Positions 24,559-36,460 of a DNA stretch of 64,000 nt are shown in pieces. The translations under genes were made by a program, and so were the position numbers. Within the stretch, counting starts at the first letter, position 1. Each line of letters opens with the position of its first letter. The notes under the pieces are model-generated. The model did no database searches, was not told the origin of the DNA, and saw only the letters and a program-made list of their open reading frames with translations. Source of the DNA: Cokeromyces recurvatus (lineage: Eukaryota > Mucoromycota > Mucoromycetes > Mucorales > Mucoraceae); contig NW_026251406.1 of the NCBI RefSeq assembly GCF_025118155.1, positions 193,501 through 257,500 on the forward strand, written 5' to 3'.

Positions 24559-26727
24559 TTAAGTCTTCTTTTTTTTCTTTTGAACAGAATCCATTGCTAT
24601 TGCAAGACTTGTAATGATTTGATGTGCTCGAAGTAAGTTTTTATAATCTGGATGGTTTGGTTCGGTATGCTTTATTAAATCTATATAAAGAAGAATTTAG
24701 AAAAACTTTGTCTCAATTATATTTCAAACACGTTTATTTACCTGTAAGTAATAAGCCATAACGAGCAACACGTTGGATAGGAATGATTAAATAGTCTTGC
24801 ATCGTAAACTGACTTGTCTCCTTTCGAGTTAATAATCTCTGTTAAAGAGACATAAGCTTAATGATACAATAATACTCTAGATCCATCTTTTATTATTATT
24901 ATCTCTTACCTGTTTGAATTGTATATAACCAATTGTATTTTCTCGACTATCTAAACACTTGCGATTACCTTTATAATCCAAAGCGCATCGTAAAAAGACC
25001 ACAAAATCTTCTGCCATGTCAACCAATATCTTCCCCAGTCTTAAATTATTACATTCCATATTACCACATGGATTCATTCCCATTTCTTTGACAGGCCCCA
25101 TTTGAAGATGTCGAAGGTGGTTAATTAGTTTTGCGGAAAATTGCATGAGATCAAATAAATTAGCAAAAAGATCGATATCATCTTCTTTGAAAAGTCTATT
25201 TTCCTTTTGAAACGCATATAAAAATGCATCATAGAAAACCTATATTTATATATAGAAAAACGATATAAGCTTTAAATTATGTACAAACTAATAATAATAA
25301 AACATACAATTTTTGTATAGTAAAGTTGATTCCAGAAACTAACTTCTGTTGTAAAGAACTCTTTGATAATAAATCTTCGAGTCAAAAAATATTTTTCAAT
25401 TTTTGCACGTGGCTTTATGAAAAAAAAAATCATTGTTATTAGTCAAAAAAAAAAAAAAAAGCTTCAACTGTTAAAATTTTACCAAATCCCTGGAAAAGTT
25501 TGAGATAGGCACGTGTGATGACTTTCGAAGTTTTTCTTCCAATGTATGATGCCAGGTCATCATTGCCTTGGCCTCTCGTTTCCAACTTGTCTTGCGATAT
25601 AATTCATATTTCCTTGGCTTAATTGTTGCAAACTCTAAGATAGGCTCCCTTGTGACGGGATCAAATACGTTTGGTATATAAAGATACTTGAGATGATCCT
25701 CACAAAACGAAAAGGAGTGGTGATGTGTAAGGTATTCAGGATGTGCAGCTCGTACTTTGGCCTTTTGACATGGTTTTAATGGAGTTTTCTTTTCTGAAGG
25801 ATGCTTATATCGTTTAAGAACAGGCATATCTCTAGTATGTTTCTCGGTAATCGAGATAATATCATTCTCAACAAGTGTCTTGGAAGATATGTTCGTATCC
25901 ATACTGCTTACAGAGACAGCATCATATGTTGTGCAACTGGATCGACGTTGGACAACAGGGCTGGATAAAGTGGCATTGCTATTAAAAGAAGATGTACTTG
26001 TAGTTGTCTCTACCAAGGCTACATTGGCTGTACGATTCATTGAATTGATAGTACTTAGGTCATTATTATTCAATTTATCACATTCTGAATCTGAATGATA
26101 ATTACTTTCTTGGTTCAAAACATGATTCGTTGTGTCGTTATTATAGTCGCTATTCGCTATCATATTATGTTCTACCATCGAATGACGTTTAGAAGACTTT
26201 AATTTATCTGTCAGCTCCCAAGGTGGAGGTGAGAGAGGTGTCTCTGAAGACCATTCAACAAAGGTAGGTATGATAGGTTCAGGAGCACTAGGTGTATAGA
26301 TATCATCCATTGAATCAAAAGATGACTGCATTGATTTTGTACGTCTATGAAAGTGTGGAAAGTGTAATTTCTTGAATGCTGATTGAATGCTATTCGAGTC
26401 AGGTGATTTATGATTACGATTGTCAGTTGTTGTCTTTTCCATTGGTTTTTTATTCGATTTATGAGGCATATAACCTATAGCTGTATTATGATGCTGAAGG
26501 GCTGTATGTGGTAAAGTGGATGGTGGTGGTGGTGATGGTAAGCTATTACGTTTTATTGGCGGTTTTGAAGCAGTCTTATTGATGGATTCTGCTCTTTTAT
26601 CTCTTGGACAAGAAAAGAAATAACTCCATGGTGACTTTTTCTTTGTAAAGTTTGTATCAACTGATAAATTCGGTTTAACTCCATTCCTTGAAAGCTTTTC
26701 TTCATCATTTAATGTCAATGATTGCAT
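24559..26727 (-). CDS. DH-domain Rho guanine nucleotide exchange factor
   Basis: Five exons on the minus strand: 26727-25483, 25412-25308, 25239-24910, 24838-24742 and 24680-24559; 1899 nt = 632 aa. The first 390 residues are low complexity (Ser, Thr, Pro, Asn) and presumably disordered. The C-terminal quarter is a Dbl-homology domain: FIIKEFFTTEVSFWNQLYYT (first conserved helix), a middle helix region with LFDLMQFSAKLINHL, and the signature DYLIIPIQRVARYGLLLTDL, followed by NLLRAHQIITSLA. DH domains exchange GDP for GTP on Rho/Rac/Cdc42 GTPases, controlling polarity and cell wall growth. The protein stops about ten residues after the DH domain, so the usual PH domain is absent. The start at 26727 was chosen because upstream codons are only poly-Lys/Phe. 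Confidence 0.85.
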
Positions 26728-29020
26728 TCTTTTCTTTTTTTTTTTTCCTTTTTGTAAAAGAAAAAAAGAAATGTCAAACGACACCAAATATAGAAAGAGA
26801 AAAGAAAAGAAAAAAGGAATAGTGAAAAAAAAAAAGAAAAAAAAAAAAAAGAAAAAAAAAAACCAACATGAAACAAACAAACAGAAAGTAAAAAAATCAT
26901 CTTTTGGTGTATTCTATAAATCCAATTAGTTATTGGTTCGCAAAATTTATTCATGTTTCGCATGCATTATAAAAAGGATTTTTATGAATTTAAGCCAACA
27001 ATAAAACTCTTTTACAAATCATATAGCCAATAAAAAAGAAGACTTTCAAATTTTACGTAAAGTTCCCAAAAAGGTAATTTTATAGAATTTTTTTTTTTGT
27101 AATTATAGAAATTAAACAGTATAACATTAAAATAGGTCAGTTCAGACATACAATTGAATTTTCGCCTTTTTGAATGAATATTTACTCTTTAATAATTCCA
27201 TGTTATGAGTTATTTATTTGTTTGGCTTGTTAAATATTACGTAATTTTAACATTTTAAGTATTTTTTTTTACGTCGCCGCTGCTCTTTGAAGAGTATATT
27301 CAGCAATACTTTATCAACCTTAAAATCAGGAAAAAAAAAAAAACTTCAACACCTCTGTAATGTCCAAAAACTTAGCCCATTTTTAAGTCAGAAGAAATGT
27401 GTTCATACACCAAGAGAAGGGGGGGGGGAGGAGGAATAGTGTGATAATAGCTGCTATATTGAATTCATGATGTTATACATCACTCTCCACATTAATCTTA
27501 TCTATTATTGTGAAACAGTTTAATTAATTGCAGCTATAAATTACAGCTATACGATGTTATCATGCAGTAGTATGGCTTGCATCAAATAACATGATAATAA
27601 AGATTTTTTTTTCTTTTTATCCTAAATGGCCTTCCTTTCTTTTTTTTTGCGTATAAATGGGAGAAAAGTTAATGATTAGATCTACTTTGTTTAGTACATA
27701 ATCGATTACAATTCATTACGTATGTTCGGAATCTTAATTTGTGATTGCTGCTAAAAGGTCAACAACGCAGCTTAAAGTCTAAATGTATAGGGTTGCATGA
27801 ATATAAACACGTGTTCAGTTACTTTCTTGAAAAAAAAAGTGAAACAACCTACATACGAACAGATATTGCCTCTAGATCTTATTAAATCTAATAGACTCAT
27901 ACAATGGCTACTTGTTAGTATATATGTATAAGCTAGGGAATAAGCATATCATTCAATGTTTCCCAAATAAATCTTCATCTTTATATCCTAAACAAAGTTG
28001 CTATTATTATTTCTATTAAATAGATTTCTCTTAGCGAGCTACCTAAATTAATAAGCCCGTTAGAAAACTTCATGTTATAGCCTTCTAATACTTATTTAAA
28101 CAAACAGACACTATAGAGTATAGTTTATATATATGATATATCCTCAACGGAAGACATATATGGTTCTTCTCTATCTTGTAACTAGATTCTTTTCTTTATA
28201 GTATCCAAGGGCACTTTAAATTATGCGAATTAAAACGGATAAATTCTGTATTGAATAATTTCTATCCCTATGTCTAATTATCGTAAGCTTTTTATTCTTG
28301 GGAAAGTAAAATATCAACGTACAAACTTGATCAATGTTGGTGGAATCAATATAAAACGGGCTGATTTTTATTATTATTATTCCTAAACTAAGAGGCGAAG
28401 GAAAAAAAATTTTTTTTTTATGAATATGTAACTGAGTTATTTGACAAAAATTCTTCATCCAACGTCGAACAAAGTTTTTGAAAAGTGAACTGCTACTGGT
28501 TTTGAAGGCTTGAAGAATGAAAAATTAGCAATTTATATGTACATAAGAAACGATATTGGCTTTACTTTCGACAGGGACAATCTTTTATAATTGTAAAAAG
28601 AAATGATGAAAAAGACCATTCAAAAAAAAAAGAAGGAAAAAGTTATAAATGTAATAAACACCAATATAATTTTTTTTTCTTTTTTACTTCAAAAGTTGTA
28701 TTTTCATCAATGAATCAGACTTCTATATTAATTTGAAACGTATTATTAACTAGATATCCGAAATTGAAATGAGTAGCGTTGAAATATTAAAGACAGAAGC
28801 AGTTTCTCATACTATCCTTGGAATTATATAGTTTATGTGGCTATTAATATCATGGTAAAAATTGCCACATTTGTAGTCTAGATAACAATAATAACGGCAT
28901 TCAATGGGAATAGCAACTAACCATTATCGACTTTTTTTTTTATGAGTAGTCTTGAATAATATGTTCAGTTCATATATAATGCACTTATCCACAAGTAAGC
29001 AGGTTTTAATATCCGTTCTA

Positions 29021-29060
<40 letters not shown>

Positions 29061-29596
29061 GCTACAAGTGTTAAAATTTGCCTACTTATTCCTTTCAACT
29101 TAATTCTATAGAGTAGTTCCGGTCAGTTGCTCAAAGTAAACTCAAATGAGATGAAGTCATTAAAGAAGAGACATCGTAAATGAGTGTTACAGAAGTTTAC
29201 TATCAACTATTACAAAGCCATATTTATGGGTTTTTAGTAAACATTCTGTTTCGTGCTTAACAATTATTTAAATAAAAAGGTCTTTACAATTGAACGTTGT
29301 GTATGTTATTAAGCCATGATTATATATATATATATATATTTAATATCGGCATATAACTATCATATTGACATTATCAAGTACACATAACAATGAGAAAGTA
29401 ATAGTATAAATTATAGTCTACTAGCTATAATTTAATTTCAGAGAATTAATATACATCAGACAAATCAACAACCAGATAGATACATAATCATAACACCCTG
29501 AGTAGATTAGATCTACGAATGTTAAATTATTTTTTTTTTCTTTAACCTATAAGTAACGGTTGACAGCAAACAAGGATAAATAACTTCTCTAAAGAA

Positions 29597-29647
<51 letters not shown>

Positions 29648-30296
29648 TATTAAAACATCATACTCTATTTTGCTTTTTTTTTTCTCCCCCGAATTTAACT
29701 AATGCAATGAAGAATATACCGTAGTCCCAAGTATATTATCGCTGTTATGATATAATTTCTGTCAAACATTACAGAAAAAAAAAAAAAAAAATCAACTAGC
29801 AGAAAAAAAAACCAGGTGTCAAGTGAAATTTTAATTTGTGACTAGTGGTAGTTTGTATTTTAGAAACTTCCAAAAAGCCACAAAAAAATAAATAAATAAA
29901 TATGTATATACAAAAAGCCAAATTAAAATATACGACAATTCTAATTGAAGAATACAACAAGTGAACTTGTAACAAGTTCAAATGGAAATATTTTCTATTA
30001 TTTGTTGTTGCTAAGTTACTATTTAGTCATTACAAATAGAAATATTTGAATGAGAAGTAGCGTTACATTACACACGTATCTCTGATCTAGTGTAAGGGAA
30101 AAACGGAATTCGAAAAAAAAAAAACTTAACAACAGAGTCTGGAAGAAAGAAAGAAAAAAAGAAGTCTTCTTATTCTTATTATTAATTACTGCTTATTCAT
30201 AAAAAATATATATATTCATATATAAACAAGACATTTTCTAATATACAAATTTATTCTTCTTTTATTTCATTTTATTTTTCATTTTATTTTTTAATA
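26728..30296. other. Large divergent intergenic region
   Basis: 3.57 kb between the RhoGEF (-) and the MFS transporter (+). There is no ORF with recognisable protein content on either strand and no tRNA signature. Visible structure: A40 tract at 29019-29058, (AC)22 microsatellite at 29601-29644, G10 run at 27420-27429, and many T runs. A CACGTG lies near 27810. It is probably non-coding, but the size is unusual here, so untranslated exons or an unannotated non-coding RNA cannot be excluded. Confidence 0.5.
29601..29644. repeat. (AC)22 microsatellite
   Basis: A perfect dinucleotide repeat of 22 AC units, the longest AC run in the window, in gene-free DNA. Confidence 0.95.
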
Positions 30297-32589
30297 ATGA
30301 ATACCTCAAAAGAAAATAATACTGAATATTACGTTACTACGATGGGTGATCCTATTACTGCTTTCACACATAATAATAATAATAGTAATATAAGTCTTTC
30401 ATCCTCTTTAACGGAGAAAGAGGCTCATCATCCTTCTTCAGCTGAAGTAACAACAAAACCTGTGACTGACCATGAATACCGTAAGTATCTAGATCAATAC
30501 ATACATACAAATAGATCAATTATTATTGTGTATAATGTTAGACGACATCTGACCTTGCATCCCCACTTTACTTGTTTTTTTATTATTATATTAGATTTAA
30601 AATATAATGATCCCGAAAATGGAGTCAACGACAATAATCATACCGTCATCGAAGATAATGAAAATGACATATCAGATGGCGGTTATGGTTGGCTCGTGAT
30701 TCTCGGGTCATTCATGGTCCAAGTCACTAGTTTTGGTGTTGCTTCATGCTGGTAAAGTAATATGTTACAAGGAAAAAAAAAATTCTTCTTTTGTGTAAAT
30801 TTTTATACTTGATCAAATGTTTCACTTTAACTTTGATCATGAAAAAAACAACAACGTAGACAAGTGAGCGACTGATAATGTCATCTATAATTATTATTGT
30901 TATTTTCATTATATCCTATACTATTTATTACATTTTATATAAGGATAAAAAAAAACCTGGGCTAATGAAAGGTTCTAACAAATCGTTTCTTCCTTTTTAT
31001 CATGAAATTTAATTTAACAGGGGTAAGTTTACCAAAAAGGAATAATAAAGTCTTTTTATTATTATTATAGAAGTTAAATTTTACGCCATTTATCATATAC
31101 TAGGCATCTTGCAAGACTATTTGGACCTCAATGTGTATCGAGGTACAGTGCCTGATTCACAATTTCAGTTAAGTTTCGTAGGCACCTTATTAGAAATTTT
31201 TGTGAATTTAATGGGCCCTGTAGCTCAGCTTATTGCTTCTCAATTTGGTTCCAAGAGTGTCTTGATCATCGGTACCATTTTGGCTACTTTGGGCCTAGAA
31301 TTGGCTAGTTTAAGTTCAAAGGTAATATTAAGGAAAAAAAAAAAGAAAAGAAAAAAAAAATGGCGTTTGCTCAATATATACATGCATATATGTAATTATT
31401 ATTATTATTATTTTTTTAAAAAAAGATTTGGCATCTTTATTTAACTCAAGGCATTATGTTTGGAGCTGGTGCTTCTCTTCTTTATGTTGTATGTATATTA
31501 TAAAGTACCATCATATCTTTTAATTTAACAAAATTTTGTACGTATAATTCACAATAGACCGCAATGGGAACTGCTCCGTTATGGTTTAATAAAAAAAGAG
31601 GGCTTGCATTAGGTATGGCTTCAAGCGGTTCTGGTATCGGCGGTCTCGTATTACCATTCATCATCAATGTTTTGAACGATAAATTAGGGATCGCCTGGAC
31701 TTTCCGTATCCTTGGCTTTATTTGTCTTGTTTGTGATCTAATCGCGTGTATTTTTGTAAAGGACAGGTATCCTGCTAAATTAAAAAAGGGAGAACGATCC
31801 TTAAAGCATGTATATGATATTAGTGTTTTAAAGAACCCCAACTTTTTTATTTGGGCATGTGGATCTGTCATTTCCTTAATGGGATACTTTATTCCTTATT
31901 TCTTTGTACCCGCTTATGCTACCTATTTAGAACTTCCAGCTTCTAGCGGTTCTATTTTAATTGCTATCATGTCGGCAGCCAACTTTATCGGTCGTATCTT
32001 AGTTGGGTATGTACCTGTTTTTATTTTTTTTCTTATATATATATATATATATATACATACACATGTATATACTACATACATTATAATAACACTTACACAT
32101 GTATACAATAGATATATTGGTGATCGTATTGGTCGACTAAATGCAGATATCATTTTCACTATCTGCGCAGGTTTAAGTAGTTTATTAGTTTGGAATTTTG
32201 CAAACGATTTGGGTGTCCTTATTGCCTTTTCTGTTCTTTTTGGTTTGTTCTGTGGTTCTTATTTTGCCATGAGTAAGTTTCCCTCCTTTATTATTCTGTA
32301 AAGTAGTCATGTCATAGTTTATTCATTCATTCATTCTATTTATACAGTGACACCCATCACAGCAGCCATTTTAACTCCTGAACAATATCGTACTGGCGTC
32401 TCTATCTTACTTTTATTTAATATCATAGCCATTTTTGGTATTACAATTGCTGGTGCTATTGAGGCTAATGCGCATGCTCAACCTTATTTGGCTTACAAAC
32501 TATTTACAGGCGTTGTTTACATTGTTGGTGGTATCATTTTGATAGTTCTCAAATTGAAAATTACAAAAGGCATCTTTGCTAAATTTTAA
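30297..32589 (+). CDS. MFS transporter, monocarboxylate/SLC16-like
   Basis: Eight exons: 30297-30480, 30595-30751, 31021-31022, 31104-31321, 31426-31488, 31558-32006, 32112-32272 and 32348-32589; 1476 nt = 491 aa. The cytosolic N-terminus is followed by DGGYGWLVILGSFMV, the signature of the MCT family, then the usual 12 helices with GSGIGGLVLPFIIN and a cytosolic-loop motif GYIGDRIGRLN. Members move monocarboxylates or related organic anions with protons across the plasma membrane; the substrate is not evident. Notable: the frame is conserved only if a 2-nt exon (GG at 31021-31022) is spliced between TG and GC to encode SCWGILQDY. The paralogue at 55262-56780 has SWGVFLNYY at the same place. 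It converges on the NDUFAF4-like gene, with 79 bp between the stops. Confidence 0.88.
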
Positions 32590-32668
32590 TATATACACAT
32601 ATATATGTGTATTGTATACTACATTATAGAGTTTAATAATAAATAATTTATAAAAAAAAAACGAAACA

Positions 32669-33570
32669 CTAATAGTCTTCCTCAAAGAGATCTTTTAATA
32701 ATTTGTCTTGTTCCTTTGCCTTTTTAACTTGATTATTATCATTATTCTCAAGCGCCTTCTGCTTTGCCTTTTTAATTTCTTCATTTTCCTCCTCTATCTT
32801 TCGTACTTTGTTTTCCCAATCTACTTTATTATCTACCCAAACACCTAAACGTCTTTCATTTTTATCATCTTCAAGGACAGGCATAATAGCCATTGTATTA
32901 TAATACTTTAATAAGGTCGATAGTGTAGCATCCGTATCTAGTTTATATTCTCTTAACAGTGCTTGTCGTATTTCCGGTCGGTCAATCTCACCCGGTAGCA
33001 ATCGTTTTCTTTGCTCAAATAACTCAAAAAGTAAATCAATTGAAAGTGAACCTATCCTATTATTGCCTTTCAATTCTGTTGATACATTTTCTTCTTCTTC
33101 TTTTTCTTCTGCTTCTTTTCTATGTTTCATGATGCCTAACATTGTATCTGTCTAATAACAAAAGCAAATTATTGATTGTTTATAAGGATCTCCCTCTCTC
33201 TTCTCTCTCTCTCTCTTCTTTCCTTATTTACATACTGTTCTCATTTTAGTAACTGTAGGTTGAATTTCTACAGATCCTAATATCTTTAAATTTTCAAGTA
33301 GTTGAGGATCCTGACCATCTTTTTCAATAAATTCTGTCTTGATGTCTAATGTTGGAAAGGAGGCTTTTTGTCAGTTTATAAAGTTTACAAAAAAAAAAAA
33401 AAAAAAAAAAAAAAGAACAAACTCTCCCTCCCTCTTTGAATAATAATCCGCTTACCTGAAACAATAGAAGGGCCAAGTGTGGAGGGTGACTCTTTAGGTA
33501 CATTTTGAAATGTTTCCTGTTTTGCTTTTGTAGGAAGTTTCCTTACTACTTTTGAAGATTGTGCACCCAT
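32669..33570 (-). CDS. NDUFAF4-like complex I assembly factor
   Basis: Three exons on the minus strand: 33570-33456, 33363-33236 and 33151-32669; 726 nt = 241 aa. The start is MGAQSSKVVRK, with a Gly-2 that could be myristoylated. The informative part is residues about 110-165: SLSIDLLFELFEQRKRLLPG, then ALLREYKLDTDATLSTLLKY, then a MPVLEDD ending. Order and spacing match the core of the mitochondrial respiratory complex I assembly factor NDUFAF4 (a LLKY..T...P..ED pattern after an EYxL helix). The C-terminal 60 residues are a charged coiled coil. The assignment rests on remembered motif order, so it is moderately sure. If right, it implies the fungus keeps complex I. The first 80 residues are poorly conserved. 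Confidence 0.62.
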
Positions 33571-34435
33571 GATGTTAATGTAAGATTGTTTTAGACTAGG
33601 GCATTAAAATGTCTTTATTTTGCAGGAAGAAAAAAGTAACAAATTTAGATAGAAAAAAGGAGAGTCACAATTATGCCTTTCTCCGCGTTTAATTAAGAAA
33701 AAAAAAAAGGACTTTGCATAAATGCGTATCTATTTGTCACGTAGATCGATTACATAAGCACTCTCTATTTGAAGGAAAAAAATAAATAAATAAATAAATA
33801 AAATAAAACCTGTTATGTATACAGATTTGGATAAATGTTATTTATAGTTACTACTATGGCAGAGTATTCCCAGCTTGTAGGAAAGGCTATCTTCTTCTTC
33901 TTCAAAAACAAAGAAGAATCGTCATGAATAATGATTATTATTCTTCTTTCGTTTAATGCACTTTCATTACTATTGAATGATTAATTGTAACTAAGGCTAA
34001 AAGGTAACGGGTATTTTTAACAGACGTTGTGCTTGCTAAATATAGCATATTTTTAGTAGAGTTTGATAAACTTCATCTAGAGAATCTTCACCCTCCTTTT
34101 ATCTTTTCTTTATCAACATGCTCTTTTATTATGATAAATGTCCATTTACATTTAGGAGTAAACGAAAGGTGACTTGTGTATTAAGTGGTGCTATTTATGA
34201 ATGAAAAAAAAAAAGTTCTAATCAATTGCATTATAGCCGATTAAACTCACTTACTGATGATACTATTTAAAGCCCCGCCTTCTATATAAAGTATTTGGGT
34301 GTGTGTGTGTGATTTTGCCCTTATTTTTTTTCATTTTTTTTTTTCAGTTTTATTTAATAAAAATAAATAAATATACACATACAAACATTTATATATATAT
34401 ATAAAGAGAGAGAGTGAGAGAGACGCAATTATAAA
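33571..34435. other. Divergent promoter region, NDUFAF4-like / VPS2
   Basis: 865 bp without a credible ORF. It includes an (AAAT)n-like stretch at about 33780-33808, a TG-rich run near 34299-34310 and a GA-rich run (34405-34422) just before the VPS2 start. Confidence 0.5.
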
Positions 34436-35272
34436 ATGGTAAGCTAAATTAGTCGAAACATAAGATGGAATGAAAAAAATAACATTCAAAAAACCTAACA
34501 ATTCTCTTTCCTATAAATAAAAAAAAGGATTTCTTATTTGGAAAGAGGAAAACACCAGCAGAGCTTCTTCGTCAGCATCAACGCGCCATCACAAAGGCGC
34601 AACGTGAACTCGATCGTGAAAGAGAAAAACTCGAAAGACAAGAAAAGAAATTGATAATGGATATTAAGAAGTCTGCTAAAGCAAATCAGATGGGTGCCTG
34701 TAAAGTGATGGCTAAAGATCTTGTACGTACTCGACGTAACGTTCAAAAATTCTATCAAATGAAAACACAGCTGCAAGCTGTAGGACTTCGTATGCAGACT
34801 TTGCGCTCAAGTCAGCAAATGGCAGAGGCTATGAAGGGCGCTACAAAGGCTATGGGATCTATGAATAGACAGATGAATTTGCCTCAAATACAGAAAATTA
34901 TGATGGAATTTGAAAAAGAAAATGAAATGATGGACATGAAAGATGAAATGATGGGTGATGCTATTGATGATGCATTTGAAGAGGATGAAGAGGAAGAAGA
35001 AAGTGATGAAATTGTAAATAAAGTTTTAGATGAAATTGGAATTAGTCTTAACCAAGAGGTAATAATAATAATGATGATGATGATGATAATAGAGTCATAT
35101 ATATTAACTTTTTTTTTTTCCTTTTTAGCTTGCAGAAGTTCCTTCTGGTCTTAAACAATCGGAAAGTGCAATGTTTAATTCTAATGGCGCAGAAAGAATA
35201 GCTCAAACAGAAGGATTATCGGCTGATGATGCAGCTTTGCAAGCAAGATTAGATAATTTAAGAAGAGAATAA
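34436..35272 (+). CDS. VPS2: ESCRT-III subunit Vps2 / CHMP2
   Basis: Three exons: 34436-34438, 34528-35058 and 35129-35272; 678 nt = 225 aa, the family length. The first exon is only the start codon, ATG, directly followed by the GTAAG donor; exon 2 continues DFLFGKRKTPAELLRQHQ, the conserved Vps2/CHMP2 opening. Basic helices 1-2 (QRAITKAQRELDRE; KANQMGACKVMAKDLVRTRR) are followed by the Met-rich region (MMDMKDEMMGDAIDDAF), an acidic stretch and a C-terminal MIM1-like helix (DDAALQARLDNLRRE) for the Vps4 ATPase. It acts at endosomes in multivesicular body formation and in membrane scission. It converges on HUL5 with about 120 bp between stops. Confidence 0.94.
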
Positions 35273-35393
35273 TAATTTTTTTTTTAAGCATTGTATTGCA
35301 ATAAATAGAAACACAAGAGCACTTAAATACCCATAATAGATGATATACGTAAACTAGATGAAAGAATGTCTTTATGTATGTTATCAATCTATT

Positions 35394-36404
35394 TCAACTA
35401 AGCTCAAACCCAGTATGTGTATTTATAGCTAATAATAATCATTTTAGTAAATAATTGAAAGCTAATAATGATAGCGTGCGTATATTACCATAACATATCT
35501 TTTCTTTTAAAAGTGACTTTTTCGTATAAGCTGGTAGCTTTAAAAGATTAAAACTAATAAGGATATATTAAGTATGAATACTAGAATAGGAATGATATAT
35601 GTGTATTATAATTTACCATGTTGAGCTAGATGGTAATCTTCCAGACTTGTTAATATTCATCTTGAAAAATGATTTCACTAGCTTTACACTATCCATATTG
35701 CTTGAGGCTGCATCAGTAGATACCATTCGAACTGTAAAAGGTGGCTGTAAGTAATCAAATCCGCCTAAGGGAGGCTTAGGACAACCCGTTGTAAATTTAA
35801 GAAACGCTCTCTTTTCCTCAGAAGAGAATTCCCCTAAAATCTGCCAAAAGAGACGAATAACAGGATGATGATCAAAATATCCATTTTCATATTGAGTATG
35901 TCTACGTAAATCGTTAATATCTATTATGTAAGAAAAAAAAGAGAGAGAGAGGGAGCATTTAGATTCTTTGTTTTTATTCTTCTTTATACTTTTTCTATGT
36001 TTACCAAAGTCAGTATCTTCTCCAGATAATACTCTATAAAAAAAAAAAATTGATGTTATTATTTATTTATTTCTTGTTTTCTTTTTAAATACCTTTGTAA
36101 CTCTGGAGGTGAAAATAGTCGAATCCAATTTTCAGATATAACAGTTCTGAAGCCATGAATAAATGCCTTTGTTTGCTCTCTTGCTCTTTGATTCAACTTA
36201 TAGTCTGCCATAAGGTAAATGTATTCTATTTTATTACTGTTTGTTACTGTAGTATCTCTTCCTCTCTAATGAAATAAAATTAGTACGCATATATGTGTAT
36301 TTACTACATATCATCAAAATATTACAAATTTTAGCTCATGAGATTCGATCTTTCCTAAAACTTCTTCATTTGTTTCAAATGATAAACACAGGTCTTCTAC
36401 ATCA

Positions 36405-36460
<56 letters not shown>

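Noticed and set aside
31482..31871. 129-codon minus-strand frame within the MFS gene
   Set aside because: It is antisense to clear transmembrane-coding exons and has no domain.
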